From positions 1 through 24,081 of IMG/VR virus record IMGVR_UViG_3300028025_000928: a stretch of 24,081 nt of DNA; one strand, given 5' to 3'. Positions within the stretch are counted from its first letter, which is position 1; each line of letters opens with the position of its first letter. The position numbers were made by a program, and so were the translations under genes. The notes below the pieces were generated by a model. The model made no database searches and was not told the origin of the DNA. It saw only the letters and a list, made by a program, of their open reading frames with translations. This DNA comes from a virus. Shown here one piece after another: positions 13,419 through 23,200 of the stretch.

Positions 13419-14261
13419 TTAGTTTTCCAGTTGTAGTATAGTTAGGTCAATGTTAATGACTCTAGACAAAGAATCTTTATTGGTAACTGCTAGGTAAATT
13501 GTTGATGTCGATGTTGTATCATTGTTGAACCCAAGAACACCAGGAGTAATTAACTGAGATAACGCAGTAGATGAAGTAATAACTTCTGCAATAACTCCAG
13601 TTCCGGGCATCGGATCATTGCCTTCTGTCCTGCTTGCATCAGCAGTTCTACTAGCACCATCAGAATAAATTCTTACCCAGGCAGGATAGTCAGTGACTAA
13701 TTTTGATAATAGATATGATTTAGCTCCAGAAACTTGACAATTTTCTGTAGCACCTGCAACAACAGATAGTCCAGTAGTGGCTCTAACTGTTTGTCTGGTT
13801 GACAAACCAATACCACCACCAACTGTTCCGGGTTGCCATGCCGAATTACTAGCACTCCATACAAGAGCTTGTCCGTTTGTAGGTGCAACCGTTACTGTGT
13901 CAACATCTAGAAAAGAATTAATGCTAGTTGCAGCATATGATGCAGGGGTTCCAATTAATGATGAATATTGTCCGCTAGTGGACACCGCCGACAATGTAAG
14001 CCACTTAGTATTGTAATCTGTAGAGTCTACTTTTGCTAATACCTGATTAGCAACACCTCCTATAATTACACCAACACCAGCTGTTCCTGTAGAACCGTTA
14101 ACACCGGGGTTACCTTTAAAACCAGCATCTAGTAAATCTGCAGATATCTGATTTAAAAAATTTAAATAATTAATTCGTTTTGTAAGTCTATTATCAACAA
14201 TTACAAAAGTTGTTGAATCTGTAACGTTTGTGATAGTTGGTAGCAGCGTAATATTTGGCAT
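13419..14261 (-). CDS. Tail-fibre protein with short collagen-like stretch, 280 aa
   Basis: A probable trimeric fibre. The N-terminal 46 residues include a strand-helix region (FVIVDNRLTKRINYLNFLNQI). Six Gly-X-Y triplets follow at 47-64 (GFKGNPGVNGSTGTAGVG), a minimal collagen-like neck. A region with FLDVDTVTV, PTNGQALVW and WQPGTVGGG (about 115-150) recalls repeats seen in many phage fibres. The C-terminal domain (about 155-280) has PAWVRIYSDG, ADASR, DPMPGTGVIAEV, LGFNND, TIYLAVTN and a final INIDLTILQLE. From memory it matches a domain widespread in T4-like cyanophage fibres. AAGGA precedes the ATG and overlaps the end of the giant gene, whose stop lies one base upstream. Host-recognition or shaft role is inferred. 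Confidence 0.82.
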   Translation of the reverse strand: MPNITLLPTITNVTDSTTFVIVDNRLTKRINYLNFLNQISADLLDAGFKGNPGVNGSTGTAGVGVIIGGVANQVLAKVDSTDYNTKWLTLSAVSTSGQYSSLIGTPASYAATSINSFLDVDTVTVAPTNGQALVWSASNSAWQPGTVGGGIGLSTRQTVRATTGLSVVAGATENCQVSGAKSYLLSKLVTDYPAWVRIYSDGASRTADASRTEGNDPMPGTGVIAEVITSSTALSQLITPGVLGFNNDTTSTSTIYLAVTNKDSLSRVINIDLTILQLEN

Positions 14262-14262
14262 T

Positions 14263-17200
14263 TTAATATCCTTCTAGAGGTTCTCCGTTTTCGTCTGTTA
14301 AAGCATTGCTATTTTCAAGGAGCACTTTTTCTCCTCCATAGAAATATATGTCAGGTAGATCTGCTGGTCTTGAACGTAAGAAATTAGCTTGTGTAGAAGT
14401 ACTTGTTAGTAACGATGTAGCTTCCGTTCCTGTCCACAATGCACCTTCTTTCTTAACTATAGTTATTCTAGTTCCAGTTGTGATATCTTCAGCAATATTT
14501 AATGTTATCTGCTGAGTCGATGTAGTTATAGTAAACTCCGGAGGGTATACCAATGTACTACTTGCTGAATCATAATAAGAAACAGATTTGTCATGTACAT
14601 TCAACGAAGTCTTTCTTAGTTGGCGGCCACCAAAATATACTTCAATTTGATCTATAGCATTTGTAAGAGTTGATAGTGTAATTCCATCCCCTGCATGTGT
14701 TGATGTATTGATAGAAAAAGTAGCCGTGTTACTTACATTACTAATAATGTAAGTCGTTGTGTTCGAACTAGGAATATGCTGAATCAAGCTATAATCGATT
14801 GTTGGAATAATCTGTCGTATACTCTGATCAATAACAGTAGTACCAATATCAGAAAATTTTGCAGGTCCTGTACCTAATGTCGATCTACGCAGGCCGCTCA
14901 ATATATTTCCATCTTTGGCAGTATATTCAATACGCTCGCCGTCAATTACAACAACTCCTGGTAAATTTCTGCCAGGATTTGGCTGCAATAAATGATTGCC
15001 ATCTTCTACATAAATCTTGTCGTCTGTATATTGTAAAGGTTGAGTTAATTTTGTAGAGAAATAATCTGACAGACGTCTAAACTGTTGTCTACCAAACATA
15101 TCTTTAAAGATTTTATAACCTAATACTGTAGTTCCGTATGATAGAGGATTAATTACAACAACTACTATATCATCAGTTTCTTTGACATTTACAAATTCTG
15201 ATAATTCAATAGTTTTCATATCTTCAAGAAGCATGTAATCAAAACCAGCAATCAATGGCTTGCTAGCCAGCGTTACCCATACATAGTTTTCATTAATTGC
15301 AGGATAGGCCAATACTAAAAGGTCGTTACCCTTAAAGCGCTCAGTCCTCATCATCATGTTATCATGATCAGTGAATGAAGTTACTTTGATTGTTGCCGAC
15401 GTTACAGGCGATGTTAACTGCAATCTATTACCAGTTACCATATAATCATAGTCAATTAATGATATAATTGCAATGGCATCTCCGTTAACAATTCCAGGTT
15501 TAACTAGAGTAATTTCACGAGATAATCCGTTCACTGTAAAATCATATCCAGGTCGTAACTCAATTCCGTTAATGTACACCTTAACATTATCTAATGTATA
15601 AGTGCGAGGTAGATCAGAATTTTTAGGATCAATAGGATAAGTCATTATACCACTACGAATTTTATAATAGCTCGCCCATGGTGGTAACATTCTATATCTG
15701 CTAGGATCTGTTATTTTTTCAACTATAACTTGTTCACTAACTGGTTCGATTCCGCCCGGGGCACTATCAAGAATTAATTCAGATGTTGCAGTAGATCCAA
15801 CATTAAAGAACTGTTCATGGACTCTATTAAAGTTAGGATATAGTGTATCAAAGAACCATACCTGCAAATTATATGTATTGCTACTCAAACCATTAACTGT
15901 AACCATTGCTCTATTATTGACAGAACTAGTCGGAGTTAATACGTAACCTTGAACACTTATATCGTTTGGAGAACTTGAAGGAGGTACTTCAAATTCATTC
16001 AACAATACATATACACTCTGAACTTCGTCAAAGGGTAATAAACTAGAAACTGATATTGTACCAGTATTACTAGCTGTAATTACTTCTGTTGCTACGTAAT
16101 TACTATCTACAACAACATCAGACCCTGCGGTAACAAAAGAATATCCTACCAATATATCTGCAGTCTGTGTGTTCACTACAATAGTGTTACCGAATATAGA
16201 ATAAACTTCTCGATCAGTCGGAGTAAACGAACCTTCATTAGTGACTCGCTCAAATGTCTTTCCATTAGCATAAACCCTAAATCCTAAAGGATTATCAGGC
16301 AACCAAGATATAGTGGCTCTTGTTATTCCTTTTCCGTCTGCAATAAATGCACCAGACACTACCATAGGATATGATGGTGGTTCAGCAACAGTATAAACAT
16401 TAATGCCTATACTATCTCGAACATGTCCTGGTACACACTCTTCTGGAGCATAGCTGTCGACTGAATTTAAAAAGTTATTTCCATCAATTGAAATATCTTC
16501 CGGTTTGTAACCTACAGATGTATCTAATATATTTCCGCCACTTATTGCACTATCCAAACTATTATAATTAGTATTGTAGGAATAGAATTCCAATTCGGTA
16601 GCTCCGAATAATCGAACATCTAAATCTCCGGATATAGTAGTTGTTGAATTAACATGTCTCAATGAAACTATAGCTCGATCTAATCCATCGACAGAATTAG
16701 TAATACTATACCATACTGAATTAGTACTAGTAGATAGAATTTCTGTAGGAACTGTACTTAACGATACTTCTGCTCGAACAATGTTGTTAAATTTAGCAAA
16801 AGTTTGAACTGATGCAACGCTAGTATTTGAGAAAACATCCGTAACTCTATCTAACAATTTATTAGATGCAGACAGTCTATTAATAATACTGCTGAGTCTA
16901 AATGCTGCTCCCGAATTTAAAGTAGTAGCAGTACTGCTCAATTCTATTTGGGAGGTTACTTCAACATAATTACTTGTACATTTCTTAACTCTAAGAACTT
17001 GATTAAATCCAGGATCTAAACTAGCAACGGCTGTTCCTGAAGAGGTGCTAGTTGTTCCACTTAAAGTCACTGTCGGTGGGTTAGTATATCCCATTCCAGT
17101 GATATCCATAACTACCTGCGTTACTGTGAATCCATCTTGTATAACGTGAGCAGTTGCCTGTCTACCGCTAGGAAGATCAGGTGGAGAAATTGTAACAGAA

Positions 17201-20200
17201 ACTAATTCTGTAGTCGATGTTGATACAACAGGTGGATTAGTTGATACACCAATACCGACACCGTAACCATACAAACTATTAACTCCGCTCACTGCTATAA
17301 AGTCGTCAACATTGACTGCATTATGGAATGAATCAGTTGTTTCAATAATTATGGTAGATCCAGATGCTGTACCAGTAGAATATATACGATCTATTCGCGT
17401 ATCTGATAAATCAAGCGTACTGATATATACTCTATTTCCCGACACAGATTCTACAACAGTGTGTTCTTTAAAAATTTGAGTAGAAGTATTTAAAGGTACA
17501 ATAGTCTGTCCTGGAAAAATACCATCTGACGACACTAGATCAATATAAGTTCTATGAGGATCTAAATTACTAATAACTTTAGCTAAAGTATAATTGTCAA
17601 CTGTATCTCCCCAAGGAGCAGTGTCGTATTGAGTTCCTGTACTATCCCAATTAGGCGATTGATCAAACATTAATCCTTGTATTGATATCCCTGGGTATTC
17701 AGCACCTTCCATTAATAATGGCAATTCTTTACCCGGCATTAAATCAGTAGGATTGTATAAGCTATTAATTCTATCTACGGCATTGTATAAATCAATATGC
17801 TTTTTATATGTTACTTTAAAAGTTTGACCATAATGTGGTACTCTATTTAAGAATACAAATTTAGCATAATGTCTAATATAACCCGGTAACTCTCCAGAAC
17901 GCTCTGTGTTCAAGAAATATTTGTAACGGTGATCGACCATTGTCTCACCTTCCCAAGAATACTTAGGGAAAGTTTGCGCTACGTCTATACCAGTTTGAGC
18001 TACTTTAACTTGATAATACTCTACAGTATAGTCAGAGCCAAATACCAGTTTTCCATCTAACAAAGGAGTAATTGTTTTCTTGTCAGGACTTGCCAACCAA
18101 GTTAACGTAAACTTATCTGTGATGCCATCGCATATAAACTCATCTGTTACAGTTAAGTCATTAACATCGCCCACTGTAGAAGTTCTATCAAATTTTATTC
18201 CAATGATATTCTTTCTAACAGTATCATTGGCCATAATGACTGATACTCTAGCAGTGTCATCACCTACATCGCTATCAGAAATAGTTACAATTGGTGGAAT
18301 TACATAACCAGATCCCGGATTGGTTACTAGTACTTTGTATACTTCGCCGTTTCTAATGTATGCTTCAGCAGTAGCTCCTGAACCAGTGTCACCTGTAGCA
18401 GTAGTAATAGTCACCGTAGGTCTCTGAGAATATCCAGAACCTGCATAACCTACTTCAATTGCACTAACATAAAACTTATAATTGTCAGCCCAATCTTTCC
18501 AAGGACGTACTCCTAGTAACGGGTCTCCTAGGCCAACAACTGCAAGAGAATCAGTGACCGTATTATAGTAAGAAGGTAGATCAAAATCTGTTATGTCTAA
18601 CGGCAATCCTTCAGATGTATTTTCTTGGTAGCTATACTTAGAAGTATAACTTCTTATCTTTGTATGATACGGTTTAACTTCGTTGATATAATTTTCAAAA
18701 TATTCTTCGTTGTTTAATTTATAAACTGGGCGTTGATCCAATGTTCCAATATTGTTAAACACGTTAACAAAAGAAGTTTTAAAAGACCAGTCTAATAACT
18801 TTTGCTCAGTCAATGCATATTTTACTGCGGCAAAGAAGAATAAGTTCCAATTTACTTTTAATGAATTGATAAAGATATTATTCTTTAGTGCTAAAAGAAT
18901 ATAATATAATTCTTGATCTGGAATTTGATCATATAAAGTTTCTTCAATTGTTGCACTATCATAAGCATACTTGCCTATGTTGTAATCCCATAAGGTATCT
19001 AATAACTGTATAGTACCTTGTTCTCTATAAACAATATCATAAGAAGGAATATAGTTCCCGTTGGCAGATACCTTTTGCAAAATAGCATATTTGCCATCGC
19101 CGATATTTTTAACTTTTACATAGTCGCCAGTGGCTATTGCCGTCAATGATCCGATTTCAAATAAATCTGATATTGTGTATTGAATAGATTTATATGAGTC
19201 ATAGTTGGTACCCACCCAATCAACTGTTTTCCAGTATAAGGGAGTATTATATTTCTGTGTCTGTACTTTAATCCATGTTCTTAAAGAATAATCAAAGTTA
19301 TGTTTTGTCCATCTATTTCCGTAATCAGAATTTACTTGTACAATAACGCTGTGAGGGCGAACTGATACTTTAGCTGTTATCAAACCTGTATCATCAGTTA
19401 CATATCCGCTACCAGCATTAACAATTGTAGTGGCTACTACTTTGCCTTCGCTGTCTAATTCTGCTAGAATTTCAGCATCAACGCCGCCGGATCCAGCAGT
19501 AGGAGTAATTGTAATCTTTGGAGATACAGTGTAACCGAAACCTGGATTTGTAACAACAACACTTCTTATTTTACCATTCTCTGCAAAACATTGTAGTTCT
19601 GCTCTGACAAAATTAATTGTAAAGACTTCGTCAAGTGCTGCTTGATCTTCAACTACTGCATCATATTCATATGAAAGAAGCGCAGGAATTTCTTCTACCT
19701 TATTAAGATTTTCAAAAGAATAATTTCCTACAATTCTATTTTCAAGCAATACAGAATTTGCAAAAGAAATCAAGTTACGCAATGCAGACAATCTATCTTT
19801 GAACAATGTCTGCTGAGGACGTATACCAATTCCGTATCTATTTCTATAGGTAAGATTCTTGGCAGGTACTTCATTACCAAAACTGTCGTGTCCTAATAAA
19901 CTATCAAATAATTTTTTCTCTAATAAAGTATTAGGTACACTAGTATGATCACCTTCATTTAACAGCAACCATTCAGTGTGCTTAGGAGTTGTAGGATTAT
20001 CGTCAGTACTAATATTTGCATTGATTCTATTTCCAGTCAACATCGATTGAACATTAGCAAATGCTACAGCATTAGGTGACAATACTTCAACAAATTTTAA
20101 TCCGTTGGCTACTGGATCTGCAATGTAACTAGCAACCTGGAAACTACTTAATCTACGATTCTTAATTCCAGGCAAGGTAACTTTGTTTTTAACCCAGAAA

Positions 20201-23200
20201 TAATAAACATTCTCAAATGAACCTGTTACATTATTAAACACTTGCTTAACTGAGATAACACTGTTGTCAGGATATTTTGGCTGGCCACTAATACTGTTAG
20301 TCAATCCCTTAGTAGTGTCGGCTTGAGCAGCCCATTCACTAGGTAATAGATCTGACTTTACCCATTCATAGACATCTATGCTTGCGCCTGGGAATAGTCT
20401 TCCCCAATTGTTCTTTCTGAAAACTTCGTCGCCTTGTTCGTACCAGGTATACTTGGCAGTGCTTAGATCCCACCATAGTTCACCAACGTGTTCATCCAAC
20501 CAGTTTGTTTCAGTGTTAACAATAGTGCCAGCAAGACCAATAGAATAAGTAGCAGGATCAAAAGCAGCTTTGAATTTTAATTCTTGTTCAGCAATGCCTG
20601 CAATTTTACCTTTAACTGGATCAATAACATCAAGGTAATCGACAATCTCTTCTTTGACAGTATCTATTAATGCTACACGACCAATAGTTGATACATCAAC
20701 TGTATCTGTTTGCTCTCTTAACACTTTCCAACTTTGTTGTGATGTGTCAATTTTACTAAACATGAACAATTTAGAAGCATCAGTTGTTGGTGATGGTAAC
20801 AAATTACTTTGATTTGTCGGAGCACCAACAAATACTTCATTATTAGTTACTACGACTGCACTGCCGTATCTGCTACCTGCTGTTATCGTGTATACAGCTG
20901 GCTCAAGTGTAAAGGTTGTATATCCTGTTCCCCAAACTTCAGTTGATGCATTTTTTGCATATATTGTTAAATTGCGAATACCTGCTGGCAATCTACTTGT
21001 GTCAATATAAAAATAATGAGTACGTATTGGAGAATTTTGAATTGTTCCGCCATACGGTCCGTAGGTTAAGTCGTCAACCTGGCCAATGATATAATTAATA
21101 TCAACATCGGTGCTGAATACAACAACTATTGTAGTTCCAATATTTGTTACAGTTTCAGATAGTATAATATTAGAAATCACAGGAGCTGTAGGTTCGTTAG
21201 CAATAACATTTAATGGAAGAGTATTTACTGAGGTAACATCTTCGATAATTCTAACATCGTTTAATTCATCAGCTTGTATAAACTTATTGCCTATCTTATT
21301 GTATAGATAAACGGTGCCGGCATCGGGCAATGATTCTCTAAACTTAGTAGAATCATTGTCAAAAGTAGTTTGTCCAGAATTATTATTTTCGTCAAATAGT
21401 TGCTCTTGACTTCGTGTTTTGCCTAGAGCACTGATACCGATAGTTTGCTCATCTTTACTAATAGATATAGCGTAACCAAATTTCAAATCATCAGTTGGTA
21501 ACGGATTACTAATAATCTGATCTAAAACATATAACCCTAAGTTATTTTTATATACTGCTACCTTACCGTAGGGCTCGTTTGTATTCTTAATTTCAGGTGC
21601 TGAAATTAGCAAATAATTTCCGCTGTCTGAAACTGCAATGTCCTGTCCAAATCTTCCGCCTGCGCCAAACGGTGAAGTAACAGTTTGAGAGAATGATAAG
21701 TTAGTGTTAAACAACTGAACAATACCAGTATCATTAGAGTACCCAGGAGCACTAATAGCGAATCCAATTGAACAACCGGCAATCTTATAACCCCACTGAT
21801 CGCCTGCCGACAATGTAATCGAAGAAGTAGAGTAGAGGTTAATACCATGAACATGCGATGTTACAGTGGAAGATGGAGTAATGCTGTATGCATAGACAGA
21901 TCCAGTTCCTGCAAATGTCGTAGATCCAGGGGCACCTACCAATAACGTTGTAGACGTAGTAGCAGCCACTTGATTAATGCAAACGGAATATCCAAATTTA
22001 GAATTATCTGCAGGAGCAGGATTCGCTATTACAATTTCAGTAAATGCTGGGAAATCTTCTTGGCGGCTATCAATTTTAACTAAGCCTTCATTAACATATG
22101 GTCTAGCATAACCAGTACCGGTACTAAAAGTTAAAACATTAGTGCCAGTAGCCCTAACATAACTTGATTCAGGAGCACCAGTGACATATAATTTTTTAGC
22201 AATATCATATTGCAACGAATATCCAAACTGTGTAGAACTTGTGGCACTGGCGTAAGTTTTTAGATTGTTATTTAAAACATAATCGTACTTGCGAGTCCAA
22301 ACACCATTGACTTTGTTAAAGACCTTAACACGCCCCCAACTATAAGTTCCATCAATTCTCCAGTCTGGGGCAGATACTAACATTACAGGACTATCATCTG
22401 ATGCAAAAATAGATGCGCCAAACTTTTGACCTGCAGGAATGTTTACTGTATCAGATACCCTAGCAGAATAGTTTTTAATTTTTTCATAGACCTGCCACTT
22501 GCCGTCAGTTCCACTATCAACCCAAACTTTATCGCCGGCATTTAATTTTAACAAATCTGAAACTTCAGCTAGACTAGCAAGACTACTGTATCTTGCTTCT
22601 TCAAACTTGTATAAAGAACCGTAGTTTAGTAGCTCTTCATTTTCAATACTAGACAATGAAGTAGAAACAGTGAATTGATTTGTGTTAACGATAGAGTTAA
22701 CAATGTAAACTCCATTAACTTGATCATTGAATCTTACTATAGAAATAACTTCACCGGCTTGAAGATTGTGATGACTGTCAGTTACAAAAGTAATTTCACT
22801 GGCAGGAGCACTAACAAACACTCCGGTGATTTCTGCTAGTTGTTTAGTATAACGATATACTGTCCAGTCTCCGTTTTCTTGGAAGCCCAACCAGATGGTG
22901 TCACCTTCTTGTATTGCAGAATTATTAGCAATGTCTAACAAACTGTTTTTATTGTAGGCAGTAGAGGTAACATCATCTGATCTCACATACCCAGCTGTGG
23001 TTAATTTTAAATTATTATCAGCCCAAGTACTTGAATAAGACCCAATAGTATTAGCAGTAGAATAATCAACTGGTGTTAGTAACAAAGACGAAGTTGTTAT
23101 ATAATTGATTAGTGGATTAGCATCAGTTGGTACTGAGTCAACAAATTTAACTAGGTAAGGATTTTCTAAGTAAGTACCTTCTTCTAAAGGAAACTCAATT

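Noticed and set aside
7013-14261. Diversity-generating retroelement acting on fibre genes
   Set aside because: No reverse transcriptase gene and no template/variable repeat pair was seen in the window, despite suitable target-like fibre genes.
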